64,000 nt of DNA from Symsagittifera roscoffensis (GCF_963678635.1 NC_087064.1:58910338-58974337), one strand, 5' to 3'. Shown: positions 21,651 through 33,340, counted from the stretch's first letter. Numbers and translations: made by a program. Notes: generated from the letters alone by a model not told the origin.

Positions 21651-23786
21651 CTGCAGTTGAAACTTGTTGAAAAATAAGTTGATTTTTTGTCGGTTATATT
21701 GATTTCATCCCAATATTTGTCGACTTACTAGCTGGGTGTTATTTTTTTTTTACTTTCGGTTGTTTCATTCAGTACTGTTTTTCCTAGTTTTCAGGTGGGT
21801 AATTATAGTTTTTGATTTCTGTGTATATACACGACAAACTTACTGTTAGAAAATGAAAAAAAAATTGAAATGAAAAAAGTTCCATAATTTTTTTTCGAAT
21901 GCATGGCTTCTGGTAATTTTTTATCTTAAAGTGCGTAGAATCAGTTTCTTTTTCGTTATCGGGTTGAGCAAGATTATTTAAAATCAATTCAAACTGATGG
22001 GATGGCATTTGTTTAACTTTGTGAAAAACATTGATAAAATTTATTATGTTTCCGGAAGATAAGGTTTTTTTTCAATTTTCTATTGACTGCTTTTGTCACA
22101 AAAGAACGCGGCGAGTTTTTTCTTTCTCCATTTCTTTCTTTGTTTCTCTCTTTCTTTTTTTACGTTAGTCGTTTTTTATATGCGTTGGTGTATTGTAGCT
22201 ATCTTAACGTTGCGTACTATTCGCATATTTCTGCCAGTTCTTTTTTGGGGCAATACAAGTTGTGTTTTTTTTTTGTGGCATTTCAAGGGTTTTCTATTGG
22301 AATTTTTTGAAATATTTGCATTGGTTGGTAAATTTTTGCAGTTTTTTCTTTCAGTATGATCATTTTTTTCTTCCAGCATGTCCATTTGTTCCTGTAAGAT
22401 ATGCAGATTGGTTGGGTGCAAAAATTTAAGCAATGTCTCTGAGTGCATTTGGATATCTATTTTTTGACCAATTTTTTTTCTTATCGTTTCCATCTACTGG
22501 TTTTGTGAAAAAAAGAAATGGATTTCGTCTAGCCCGAATCTTTTTTCTGTAATAGGTTTTGCGATCAGTCTGGCAAGAAAATTTTCATTGAACTTTGTTA
22601 GCCTACAACAGTTCATTCAATTTGTTTTGTACTTTTCTTTTGAGACATTAATTTGATTTTTGGCTTTTTGATGTATCGTAAGTGGTGCGTAGCTCTGATT
22701 CACCTCTGTGTTGATTTTGTAAGGTTTAGTTGTTGACGTTGAGATTCTGACGTTTTCAGGGTTGTTTATGCACAGACGTCGAAGCTTCTTGGTAACACTG
22801 TTTGCGGTATAAAAAAAACAACACAGCAAAATTTTACAACACCCTTTCAGCTGCAACTTAAAATATAAATTCAATAAAATTTTTTGCTAAAACATCCCCC
22901 ACATGCCATATTTAGTACAAAGTAATAGATTTTGCTCCTTTTAAGAAATCAATTATGGCATTGAAGCTTCCTTAAACCAATTTGGAACGATTTCTAAGAC
23001 GGATTAAATCTCCGCTTACGCTTTAATAGCGCGCGAAATATATCGCGCGTTAATTGTCCCAAATTGGCCAAAATGGCCAAAATGGCAATGCTCAAACCCC
23101 CATAATTTATTGAAAAACAATCACAGGTGAAATGTTTTTTCAAATTTAAGCTCAAGACAAAAATAGCTTTCCAGTGATAGAAAAAAATTCTGTCAAAAAT
23201 GGCTAGTCAGAAAGTCAAAATTTGTCTGAAGAAAAAAAAACCCAGCCGAGCACAAAGACTCCGTTACTTTCGTTACAAAAGTCGGAACAAAAAAAGCAAC
23301 CATTTTTCGCTATTGGAAACCGCATGTGTCTGATCAGAAGTTCATGTCTGCTTTTGGGAAAACTTCACGCGATTATCAAAGTAAACTTGAGCAACCTTTT
23401 GTCAGTTATAGTCCTAGCTCTTTTTTTGAAGTATTTACAGTAAGCGTTTTAAGCGTATCATACAAGGTCCTATTTTATAACTCAGTCGCTACTCTTATCT
23501 CTCAATTTACGAGTGAGTTTCTTGGGAATACAGTGCTGATTTAAATTATCCGGACAAAACGAACAAAACTTGAGTTTTCAAACGCGTTTTTCTCTAATTG
23601 GGTTAAGATTAGACAAAAAGTGGAGAAAACAAAAGTTGCTTAGAATTTCACCAGAACTAATATGGTGCCATTTGTGTCCGAAATTCTCAACAAAAATTTT
23701 ACCCCAAAAATGGGTCATTTTTTTTTTCTTCAATTTATCAAGAATTACGCTGAAACTACTTTTTAAATTGATAAAAAAATATATAT

Positions 23787-24008
23787 CACAGGAAGCCTCT
23801 TTTGCAGTTCAACAAAGTTTAAGAAGGGTTAAATCTCCAAAAACCAGGATAAGAGAAAAAAATTTTATTTTGATAATCAATGAATGTGATTTTTACTATA
23901 TAAAAAACAGAATCTCTGTTTATAAAAAAATGTTTAAAAAATTTGCGCAAATTTTTGGAGATTTGACCCCTCTTAAACTTTGTTGAACTGAGCAAGAGGC
24001 TTCCTGTG
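23787..24008. mobile_element. 222-bp MITE with ~57-bp terminal inverted repeats
   Basis: The left end, CACAGGAAGCCTCTT..., is inverted at the right end (...GAGGCTTCCTGTG, ending 24008). The inverted match extends about 57 bases on each side with only a few mismatches and includes AGTTCAACAAAGTTTAAGA and AATCTCCAAAAA. The core is AT-rich. No clear target duplication was found. Confidence 0.85.
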
Positions 24009-24057
24009 AATTTGAAAAAAAAAAGAAAATGAAATAACAAAAAAAAACAAAGGGAGC

Positions 24058-24113
24058 GTCCTTGTTGCGGAATCCGCTTACAATTCACAAAAAGCACAGT
24101 TTGGCCTCGTAAT
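24058..24113 (+). repeat. Transposon-end fragment (GCGGAATCCGC...CTCGTAAT)
   Basis: GTTGCGGAATCCGCTTACAA followed by CAGTTTGGCCTCGTAAT. The same end occurs at about 52590-52636 and, inverted, at 51461-51500. Confidence 0.6.
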
Positions 24114-24689
24114 GGAAGATTTAAAAAATATGATATGTTGCATATTAGTTACTCGAGCAATTGAAGAAGAGTAATAAGAGTTTTAGCACGGCCAAAGAGG
24201 AGTGCTGAGGTGATATAAGTAGGAAACTGTTGGATGCAAAGATAAAAAAAGAGAAACTTAAGAAGAATTGTGTTCAAACAACGCATAGCTCTTCAAACAT
24301 AACTTTTTACGCTGGGCAGTTTCCAGCTTCAGGTTTATTGATGAAAAAGCTTTTTGAATTTTGTTTTTTGCTCTTACATTCCCTAACTTAGCAATATTAA
24401 ACTACTTTTTATTATCTTTTGGTTAAGAACATTGATAATGGGGAGGAATTTTGTCTTAGTATGTAATTTAGTTTTTTTTCACTTTTTGTTGTCCTTCCAG
24501 AATCAGAGACTTTAAACAATCAACGGAATGCGTTAAATGATTTGAAACTGCAACAAAAATTTTTCAGTATCGAAAAGAAAACAAATGTGAAGTTTTTGAT
24601 TTCTAGTCTAGTTTCGAGCAAGTACAGCGAGCGATTACCATTTGTCTTATGAACACCGGTCTAGTCGGCTAAAAACACTCGGCTAATAA

Positions 24690-24835
24690 ACGAGCGGTTT
24701 TTGAGCGGTTTTTTAAGCAAGATTTGAGCGGTTTGAGCGGTTTTGTCAAAAAAAACCGCCCAAACCGCTCAAACCGCTCAAAACTTGCTGGAAAACCGCT
24801 CAAACCGCTCATATCTTGAGCAGTTTTTGAGCGGA
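24690..24835. repeat. GAGCGGTTT / AAACCGCTC inverted-repeat cluster
   Basis: At least five GAGCGGTTT units on the left (24692-24740) and as many AAACCGCTC units on the right, around a short A-rich centre at about 24750. The arms GCAAG..TTGAGCGGTTTGAGCGG and CCGCTCAAACCGCTCAAAACTTGC would form a strong hairpin, with further units outside it. Confidence 0.85.
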
Positions 24836-25339
24836 ATCTCGACCCGGGTACTCCTTTTTTTCTTTTCGCTTTTATTGTCTTACATCAGTGTGGTCGAAAT
24901 ATTTTGTGCTGTCACAGCAGCCGGCTATCCTTGTTATTTCTTGGCGCCTTTGAAAACAATTTTTTTTTCACGCAAATAAAAGAATTAAACCTACTTCGAC
25001 ACCCCTTTAGAAAAAAAAACAGAAATAAACTTTGACGAAAAACACAAAATTACTGTTTTTTTTTATTTTTGTCCAAGTTTACTGCCAGTTTTTTTTTCTA
25101 AAGAGGGGTTTTGGAATGAAATGAAACAATACAAAGAATAAAGAATTTAAAAAGTTCTGATCGAATTGTCTACTTTAGTCGCAAATATTCAGACAATTTT
25201 TTCCAGAGGGGCAGTTTTTTTTTCATTTCTTATTTCTTTCTGAAATCGAGTCGCAAAAAGGGCTCCATTACAATACCACGCTTGACCCTCATTTGAAGAG
25301 AAAAACCATATCTAGCACAAATATCCTTCTCATTTATAC

Positions 25340-25697
25340 GGTTGACCAAATTTTTTTTAGGTTGGCCAAATTTATTTTCCGAGCTCTCCCAAAGCATTAC
25401 AGAGACCCTGTTTTGGCTAACATTTCTGTACCGTTGGCAAAATTTTGAAAAAAAAACAAGCCGAAAGAGGCATTTTTCGACCAGAAAAAAGTTGTCCAAA
25501 AAATTGCGTTTTTTGGCGCTCCCCCTCAAAATTAGAATATATTGGCGCCAAAGGCGCCTTTACAAAAAATTTAGGGTCCGTCACCAAAATTGGATATCTA
25601 AAATTAGTACAAAGGGAGGACCCCTTGGGTCGACCGGGGGTCGAATCCCTGAGGAGGGCGTCCGCCCCCCCCCCCCCCCCCCTCGAGTCTGCCCCTG
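25340..25697 (+). mobile_element. hAT-type MITE, left end lost
   Basis: Interior motifs (TTTTTTTTAGGTTGGCC, CCGAGCTCTCCCAAAGCATTA, TTGGCGCCAAAGGCGCC, CGTCCGCCCC plus a C run) match the copies at 6116 and 19213. The right end, GAGTCTGCCCCTG, corresponds to the family terminus. The left terminus and target duplication were not found. Confidence 0.7.
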
Positions 25698-25863
25698 GAT
25701 GTTGCGTGACGCTTTTTCTTAGACAATCTACAACAGGTTATTGTAGTAGTTGCATGAGGAAATAAATCTGATAGGAAACTCGTACATTCTGCTCTGCTTG
25801 TTGCTAACTTATCGTCTGGTATGTCTATTTGTATATTTGTTATAGTCAAGTTTCATTGTCCAA

Positions 25864-25951
25864 ATGTCAAGTGACAAAGACTTCGTGCGGAACAATTTGC
25901 GTCTGAAAAACGGCAGCCGACAGCAACCGAAATCTCAATCAATGCCTTATG
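25864..25951 (+). CDS. First coding exon of an unidentified host gene
   Basis: The ATG at 25864 opens MSSDKDFVRNNLRLKNGSRQ followed by QPKSQSMPY and a strong donor, TTATG|GTAAGTACC (25952). The exon leaves a one-base overhang (phase 1). No exon is seen in the next 20 kb, which is filled by an LTR retrotransposon and other elements. The next phase-1 exons on this strand are 46825-47019 and 50630-50744. The basic, glutamine/serine-rich N-terminus looks unstructured. The exon call rests on the donor quality and composition; linking it to the downstream exons is inference. Confidence 0.5.
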
Positions 25952-26161
25952 GTAAGTACCGCTGATGCGCGGTTTATCCATTCACCATTCTTTCAATTGT
26001 GTAAGTGCTTTTACCAGCCACGCCATTTTTTATTCCACTTCTAATTTCAGGATTGCCATATAAATTTTTCGACACATTTGTTTTATACGACTCAGTTTTT
26101 TTGTTTTCATTTTTGGTTTATTGATTAACTGTCAAGATTTTCAATCAAATTTCAAAGAACG

Positions 26162-26404
26162 TGTCATCCGATGGATTGGCAAAGTTAGATGCATTTAGAT
26201 GTATGTGTTTATAGCTCACGACGTTGAGCAGGTCACTTGACCTTGTGCGATTATGAAAGCGCAACATCATGTTATGATAGTTAGAATTTAAATAAAGACT
26301 TTCAGAACAAGTTGTTTTCTTTGAGTTCTCAATCTAACCTTATTTGTTACTTACCAATCCGCTCGGATTTGATATTGATAGGTATCATACATTGCGGTAT
26401 AACG
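26162..26404 (+). repeat. 5' LTR
   Basis: About 90% identical to 32336-32579 over its length (shared GAGCAGGTCACTTGACCTTG, GAGTTCTCAATCTAACCT). It starts TGTCATCC and ends GGTATAACG. Confidence 0.93.
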
Positions 26405-27239
26405 TGGCGCAGCCAACAAGATTTATAAAAAAAAACACTTAGCGTCAATCCATTTTGGGAAAGAGCCTCAACGGAGCCGCCATTAGAATGGTGCAAGTGA
26501 ACCGCGATAGTCGAAACAGCAGTGTTTGAGAAACAAGGGATAGAAGTTCGAAATCTATTACGAGACAAACCTGAATTTTGGAAATTTAGGAAAACAGATT
26601 CTTAAAAGCCCGCGAAAAAGGCGTATCGTGTAATTCAGTGACATGGGTCGAAGCGGATGCAAAAGTGAGAAGTTATTGATTTCTTTGCTTAGGCACAGAA
26701 GGTCAAAGGCAAGTACAGCGAAAACGGCCAGGGTTAGACATACAAACAAAAACGACCAAAAATCTCATGCGAGTGTTGGAGGATACTTTTGTCAGAAAAA
26801 GAGTTATCGCCTTCGAACGATACAATTTTCTTTGTCGTAAACAAAAGAAAATGAATCGCTAGAGCAGTTTCATGCTGACTTTAAAAGAGTTCACATCAAG
26901 AGCAGATTGCGGGGACCGCGAAGACGACTTGGTCAGGGACATGTTCTCCAACCGCACATATGCATAACGATAAGATCGCAGAAGAGCTGCTGGCAGAAAC
27001 CCGTTCACCACAGGATGCCTATGAATACACTATCCGAAGAAAAAAGGTATCGAGCATAGTAAAACTATGAAATCACTTCCATTCGGAAGTCAACATCTAC
27101 TGCCATAAAGCAAAAGCCTTTGGGTTACATACAATCGTGAGGCCGGTGCGGTAGGCAAACCACAACAACAATAGAGGAAGATACCTAGGAGGGCGTCAAA
27201 ACTACCCACGCAGAAATCAAAGCAGGAATTTTCTAAACC

Positions 27240-27540
27240 AAAACAACATGCATTAAAAACAATGCTACAATTGTAGGAAAACATTTGGTCCAAAAATTTT
27301 TAAACATGTCGGGCAAAAGTTCAAATATGTGCTAAATGCGCAAAACGGGGACATTTTGCGAAAGTATGCCAACCGGCAAACGTCAATTTCTTACCAATTA
27401 ACAGCGAAGAGCAACCAAAGGAAGAAGACGACCTTACTCAGGGTGCAGAAGAAAATGACCCAGTCGCAAATTCACATTACCAAACGATTCGGAAGAATTA
27501 CAAAGAGACAACTTATCCGTGATTGCAATCTCTGAATCAT
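27240..27540 (+). pseudogene. gag zinc-knuckle region remnant
   Basis: One frame around 27325-27375 gives CAKCAKRGHFAKVC, a CX2CX4HX4C knuckle as in gypsy Gag nucleocapsid. A frame change and stops on either side show decay. Confidence 0.75.
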
Positions 27541-27589
27541 TTGAAGTCAAAATGTCTGCACAAATAACTGACGAAGATTTAAATTGACA

Positions 27590-27760
27590 CATAGTAAAAC
27601 TCAAGACGAAATCAGAACCCATCTTTGCTATCACCAATTCTGGCAGCCCAATGTTGTTTCTAAACGACACAACAGCACGTCGACTGCAATAAAACGATAC
27701 TTCAACAGTTTTCAAATTTATCCTCCCGGAGGTTGCTGCACAAAATTTAGCTTGCTACAA
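27590..27760 (+). pseudogene. Retrotransposon aspartic protease remnant
   Basis: A frame reading PIFAITNSGSPMLFLNDTTA lies between the zinc knuckle and the RT. The expected catalytic D-(S/T)-G is N-S-G here, so it would be inactive. Identification rests on position and the GSPMLFLN segment. Confidence 0.55.
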
Positions 27761-27968
27761 TAGAAAACTCATTATACCGAAAAGAACGGCTGATTGTCGC
27801 ACTCCAATCCGAGTAATGGACCATTCAATCAGCCCCATTCATCGTGTTTGACTATCAAAAAGCAAACATAATGGATCAAAATTTACTACCACAAATTGGG
27901 ATAAGATTGTACAGAAATAACCAAAACAATATTAACTGCTCAATATAAACGAAGAGGGAAAATCAAAC

Positions 27969-28640
27969 ATGGAAATAAAAGAGTGGGTGAAAGAAAATTT
28001 TACGCAACTATGCATCAGAATCGGCAAAACAACAAAACTCGTGGGTAAAACACAGTTTATCCCAAACGCGATTCCGATCCAACAAAAGGGATCAGTACGC
28101 CTTCAAAAAAGAGTCGAAAACGAATTCAACCAACTGATAGATCAGAAACCTATTGTGAAACTGGACAAACGCTCGGACAAATCTTTCATTAGTCCAATCG
28201 TTATTACCGTTTAAAAAGATCAAACGGTGAAAGTGGCGTTAGATTCGAAGAAAAGTAACAAATTCTTTCATAAAAACAAATATCAAATGCTGAAAATAGA
28301 ATTGCTTTTAAACAACATTGCGCAAACGATAAAATCAAACTCAAAATTGCAACCACTCTTCTCATCACTTGATTTGCGGTACGCTTACTCGCAAATCCCA
28401 CTTACTGGTTTCTACGGCCTCACGTATATGCCTGCATAACCAAAAAGCAATCGACCTCACGCTAACAAATTGCAAAAATACATACGCATATCTAGATGAT
28501 ATACTGATAGTAACCAAAGGATCATTAAAGGTACACAAAAGCAAACTACAGTAAGTATTACAAAAGCTTGATGAGGAAAATTGCGCCATCTCCATAAACA
28601 AATGTAAATTCGCGTGCAAAAAAATGAATGGCTGAGGCTA
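27969..28640 (+). pseudogene. Retrotransposon reverse transcriptase remnant
   Basis: Consecutive frames carry FISPIVITV, VALDSKKSNKFFHKNKYQM, FSSLDLRYAYSQIPL and the catalytic YLDDILIVTKGS box, characteristic of Ty3/gypsy RT. The TAA after PIVITV at 28212 and later frame changes interrupt it. Confidence 0.88.
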
Positions 28641-28899
28641 CAGTATAGATAGTGAAGGCACAGCACTATTGATTAGAACAACAGAGGCCATAGAAAAACT
28701 AGCTCCACCGCCAACATTCAAACACTGAAAATTTTTTAGGCTCAAAACATCATCTCACAAGATGCATCCCACATCTGGCATAAACCGCTGCGGCACTGCG
28801 TCCTCTGCTAAAAAACACAGATAAAATTAAAACAACAGATTGGAAATCGGGATAATTAACAAGATTAAAAAATCAGTTTCAGAAATCACGCAAAATAAA

Positions 28900-29160
28900 A
28901 ACACTTCGTTCAAAACCTCGAATCCAGCGTGGTTTGCGACGCATCAACTTTTGGTTTAGGCGCAATACTGGAACAGAACATATCAGAAGCTTGAATGGCA
29001 ATCGCGTACGCGTCAAGTTTTTAAAATTCTCTGGATGAAAAATACTCAGTAAACAAACCTGAGCTCTTGGGGGTCTTACGAGCAATAGAACACTTCAAAA
29101 ACAACTTGTATGGGAAAAACTTGCCGTCAACACAGACCACCAGGCTTTAGTCAATGCAAC
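28900..29160 (+). pseudogene. Retrotransposon RNase H remnant
   Basis: The frame VVCDASTFGLGAILEQN followed by YSVNKPELLGVLRAIEHFKN is the usual gypsy RNase H. Stop codons interrupt it. Confidence 0.75.
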
Positions 29161-29933
29161 AAAAGCAAGCGAGAGATCAAAAACTAGTCAAAGTAGACTT
29201 ACAAGGTGTTCAAAGTAGACTTGCAAGCGTAAGCAACAACGATAGAAGCAGGACCAGCCAACGCACGGGAAAAAGGCAAGGAGACTCCGATCGGGAAGAG
29301 ACGGTTTCCGATCCGCGCTGCTACAGACGAAAACTGTTAGAGGAACTGAAAATCACGCAATCAACAGCATTTGCATCACACCAGCCACAATCAAGGACGC
29401 CAGAGAAAACATCAAACAAGCAACAGAGAAAAAAAGCATCAGCATTCCCAAAAATCGTTTTCAAGAACAACAGTGCTAGCCAAGCAAAATTTAGTCAAGA
29501 TCCAAGTATGGCAGCAAAAAACAACAGTAATTGCGCCTCACAAACAGATGCAGACCTCACTAAGCCGACATCTTCCACCCAAATTGAATCAACAAACCAA
29601 GAAAAACACACACAAACAGAACTATCAATGGAGGTAAAGGAAATTTACGAGTAATGCGTGAGCCGCGAGGACCCAACAACAGCTAGAAAAGAGGAAACCC
29701 ATCCAAACGTGGAACCAGCCACAATGACATCAATGCGTGCATGGGAACAACAACAACAACAACAAACCCAACTGGAAGTCATGCACGAAAGGATAACAGA
29801 GGTGCTATTAGCTACAGTCAACCAGGAAACTAACACGGAATTGAGGAGGTCACCCCACTCTACAGAAAAAGCATACAGAAAGTTTTGGGAATCAATTTCA
29901 TTGCCGCCGCAACCCCAAAAGACCGGCATATGA
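29154..29933 (+). other. Spacer between RNase H and integrase with Gln/Thr-rich open frames
   Basis: Two open frames (29154-29654 and 29658-29933, adjoining with a frame change) encode low-complexity Q/T/K/S-rich peptide with no recognised motif. A (CAA)n microsatellite lies at 29747-29768. They may be remnants of the hinge between RNase H and integrase. Confidence 0.4.
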
Positions 29934-30196
29934 CTCGTCAACTTCCTAAAAAGACGAGACTGGGAAGCCTTGAAATTGTAATTTGGACATTATTGGTACA
30001 ACATACGGCACCGTCTGCACGTACAAGACGATTGTCTGCTCATCGACGAGCGGATCGTCCTCCCCACACAGTGCTCAATAGTCTACATCTTTTACAACCC
30101 GGATCGACGGCATTGCTAAACCTCTGCCAACACATCTGGTTTACTCACATAGCAAATGGCACAAGGATAACGTCAATATTCTGAACAAGGTAAAAC

Positions 30197-30620
30197 TTGA
30201 AACCAGCAAGAGGCAAACAATTCTCATTCCAAATGGATCTTGTCGTTGAACATGTCGTTGGACCTGTTGTTGAACCAAGAGGCACAGTTAGATTTTGCAG
30301 AACCCCTCGCGGACGAATTAGGAAAGACGCAAACATACTAGTTGCTATAGTTATGTGGTCAAAATTGCCAATGGCTAAGGTAGTTTCAAACACGACAGCG
30401 GACGTCGCATTGAAATTTATTCAACGCTATATATCAAATAACGGAGTACCACGCAAACTAAGATGCGAACATGGACAAACATTTCGAGCCAAAAAATTTC
30501 ATTTTTTTTGCAAATCAAAACACATAAAACAACTATTTGCACCAATACACGACCACAGATCGATAGAGATAGTTGAAAGCTTCATAGAAAACTTAAGGAA
30601 TAAGTCGGACTAATGAGTAT
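30197..30620 (+). pseudogene. Retrotransposon integrase core remnant
   Basis: The frame contains QMDLVVEHVVG (first Asp of the DDE core), LVAIVMWSKLPMAKVVSNTT, ALKFIQRYISNNGVPRKLR and IHDHRSIEIVESFIENL, matching a gypsy integrase catalytic core. The segment normally carrying the second Asp reads CEHGQTF, so a catalytic residue appears replaced. Confidence 0.78.
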
Positions 30621-31041
30621 CGACAAAAACAACACTCCGCTTATATTACCCTCGGACGTCGCGGAACACTACGCATCAAAACACTACGCATAACTCCACA
30701 CGGAATAACAAAAATAACACCATTAGAAGCTCACTTGGGTAGAAAGGCCAATACACCACTTACAATAGCAACCAGTAGTTCACCTGACAACTTATGCTGG
30801 GAAAACGCCAAGCACGCCTGTTTATATCGGAAAAACTTGATGCAGCCTCTAATTCCAGCGGACATAATGCACAATCTCCAAAAGTGATCAGAGGACGAAG
30901 TCACGATAAAACGAAGAATCCCGGAGCCTACGGTCATCCAAACCGATACAGCCACATAAAATCTAAAGCCACAAAACACAGGTGTGAAAACTAGTCGAGC
31001 TTTAGTTTTTTAGAAAGAGAAACTAAACGTAAGATACAAAG

Positions 31042-31671
31042 GTGTACAAAACTCAGGTAGAATCAAATATCACAAAACGAATAGAAGAAGTAGCAAGGGA
31101 AACAACTAAAATGACAACAAAATTGAAAGACCCAAAAACATTTGAACAAAAACACAAAACTATCGATGGCAAAATTTTGAGAATTACACCACACACAGCG
31201 TGGGTACAAACAAATAGAAAACAACCAAGACTACTAAGAAACAGCGGGTTTGCATTCGTTCCTAATGCTTTATTATACGGACCATGCCGACCGACACGAC
31301 TCAGCGACTACGTTGCAGATAAATCCGCTCGGAGAACAGAATCCTGTTTCCGTTTCTCAGGTATTGAAGCACTTTACTCACCACAACACCTCATGTTCCG
31401 AGAAGACACGACGCGCCTCCCTGTAAAGCTAACCCGAAAGGAGTTGCAAGAAAACCCAATCAAACGAAAGGCAAAACTAACTGGAAAACGAACCGGGGGA
31501 AAACCACAACATACATCAACAAGAGGAATGAAGTTCCAAACGGAGTCGTCAACAACAGTGGCAACCCCAAAGAAACAATCGGACAGCGAGATATCAAACT
31601 CGTCGGGTGACACTGGGTCATCTACTTCAGAGAACACCGCTCCCTTTCCGAAACGGGGCAATAAGAAGTAA
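31042..31671 (+). CDS. 209-codon open frame at the 3' end of the LTR element
   Basis: The longest open frame in the window. It lies downstream of the integrase core, where the integrase C-terminal region is expected. It contains GKILRITPHTAWVQTNRKQP, suggestive of the integrase C-terminal SH3-like fold, then a Lys/Thr/Ser-rich tail. Its conservation amid broken neighbours may be chance. The first codon is not an ATG, so it is probably the end of a longer former frame. Confidence 0.45.
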   Translation: MYKTQVESNITKRIEEVARETTKMTTKLKDPKTFEQKHKTIDGKILRITPHTAWVQTNRKQPRLLRNSGFAFVPNALLYGPCRPTRLSDYVADKSARRTESCFRFSGIEALYSPQHLMFREDTTRLPVKLTRKELQENPIKRKAKLTGKRTGGKPQHTSTRGMKFQTESSTTVATPKKQSDSEISNSSGDTGSSTSENTAPFPKRGNKK

Positions 31672-32335
31672 ACACCCGAAAAGGCAAAACTTGTGGCACC
31701 AACAAGGAAATCGGGTCGAGCCCGCCAATCAGCACTAGCTTAGGGAACCCGGTCCCCATCAATGCAATAGGAAAACGCGCTCAAGTCACCGGTAAAACCT
31801 ACCGACAGTCGCCAACCGACAGATTACCAGAAAGACGATCTAGCCACAAATCCACCCCCGAACAAAAACCCAGCCTGAAAAACCTAATCTCGGACATGCA
31901 ATTTCACAAGAAATCGCTAGAATACAAAACATGCGTTCAATTTCTGGAGGCCATAAAGTCAAAGTTTAAAAAAGAAGAGCAACAAACAATGGAAGTAATC
32001 AATTTGGTGTCCCCCTCAGACACTTCACAGAAATATGTGAAACAAGACAATAAAGTCCTCGTGGTAGCATCTGTACAAAACAAAAATGTCGAAAAACCAA
32101 TCATAGACCTCAAAGAAAGGAGACGTCTTTGAGGAACACCAAGAAAAATATCAAAAGGAGGATCAAGATGATGAGGAAATCAAACAGAAGTTGGGAAAAG
32201 TAACCGCATAAGAATCCATTCGGTCCGATGGTGACTTAAAAAATCAACATTGTCCTACTGGGACATAAGAACGCCGGTCCCACAGGGACCTAAACTCAAA
32301 TCATTGAATAATTTGTGTTTTTCACCTGAGGGGAA

Positions 32336-32579
32336 TGTAATCCAGCCGGATTGGCAAAGTTAGATGTATTTAGATGTATGTATGTATAGCTCACTACGTT
32401 GAGCAGGTCACTTGACCTTGTGCGATTATGAAAGCGCAACATCATGTTATGATGGTTAGAACTTAAATTAAGACTTTCAGAACTAGTTGTTTTCTTTGAG
32501 TTCTCAATCTAACCTGATTTGTTATTTGCCAATCCGTTCGGATTCGATATTGATAGATATCATACAATGCGGTATGACA
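32336..32579 (+). repeat. 3' LTR
   Basis: Starts TGTAATCC directly after the GAGGGGAA polypurine tract and ends GGTATGACA, followed by the GAACG target duplication. Confidence 0.93.
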
Positions 32580-32819
32580 GAACGATTCTAATTTACATTT
32601 GGCAATTGAACCCCAAGCTCTAAAAAAAGCACTAGTTTTCTCACAAAAACAAGCTTACGACTTTCTGACGTCCTTAAAATGTCTTCAAGCTATATAAATT
32701 GACCAAGTGATCAGATACCACGCGGGTGATGTCTTTTAGTATTCATACGAGGTCTTCAATTTTGATGACTTCCTCTGTCTTCTGACTTAGGCCATTTTAT
32801 TTGTCCGATTAGCGTCAGG

Positions 32820-33340
32820 CAAACCTTTTTAGCAGACTAGGCTAAAAAACGGTCCATGTTCCTTTTACTACTCGCCAAGACTTCGGCTTGGCTTTGAAAG
32901 CGAATAGACGATCCGAGGATGAAGTGGTCGGCCGTTAAAGGATGCGCAGCTTCCACACTCAGAATGAAAACTCGTTTCTTTGAGCGAGCTTTCTTTTTTC
33001 GAAGCTCACCACAGTGCGAAGTAAAACAAAAAGATTTCAATTTCAATTGAATTTGATCCTGTAAATAGCTCTCTTTAATTATCAAGTGATAGGTGTTGAA
33101 CGCCACACCTTTTTTGCTCCCTCAAAACAGGTCGCGTTATCTAAAAATGGCCGTCGTCGTGTTTTTGGCCTGCTACATACCTGCGGATAGCTGTCGTCAC
33201 GTTACTGTCTGTTGCAAGCAGGCTTTCAATCGTTTCTTAATAGATGCACGAAAAGTGGATCACTTGAATATGCAGACATATCGTCAACACGAAGTTTTGG
33301 CAAAATGAAACGATCGTATGTAGAAATTTAGAAAGGTAGC
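32820..33340 (-). pseudogene. BEL/Pao-type integrase remnant
   Basis: Read on the minus strand, frames contain RRRPFLDNATCFEGAKKVW (the second-Asp region of BEL/Pao integrases, usually SDNxTNFxGA) and then HPLTADHFILGSS (the LTPNHFLxG motif that ends this integrase). Several frames and stops intervene. No LTRs were identified; more of the element may lie in 33340-34000, where the frames are too degraded to name. Confidence 0.42.

Larger units (their letters stand above)
21651..25863. other. Gene-free region with small inverted-repeat elements
   Basis: Apart from the MITE at 23787-24008, a transposon-end fragment at 24058-24113, the GAGCGGTTT hairpin at 24690-24835 and the hAT-type MITE at 25340-25697, I see only AT-rich sequence. 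The stretch 22970-23110 contains CCAAATTGGCCAAAATGGCC, related in inverse orientation to the repeat at about 47380. Confidence 0.55.
26162..32579 (+). mobile_element. Ty3/gypsy-type LTR retrotransposon, nearly full length, decayed
   Basis: Bounded by LTRs of about 243 bp (26162-26404 and 32336-32579) with TG...CA-type ends and the 5-bp target duplication GAACG (26157-26161 and 32580-32584). A TGGCGCAGCC primer-binding-like site follows the 5' LTR, and a polypurine tract (GAGGGGAA) precedes the 3' LTR. Internal order is gag zinc knuckle, protease, reverse transcriptase, RNase H, integrase, the order of Ty3/gypsy. All major frames are broken by stops or shifts. It lies in the putative intron after the exon at 25864, in the same orientation. 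Confidence 0.93.

Noticed and set aside
22083-22359. Phe/Leu/Ser-rich frames resembling membrane segments
   Set aside because: Explained by T-rich sequence on the plus strand; no start context or splice support.
25342-25849. Frames of 81-126 codons around 25.3-25.8 kb with proline/glycine runs
   Set aside because: They are translations of the hAT-type MITE and its C homopolymer.
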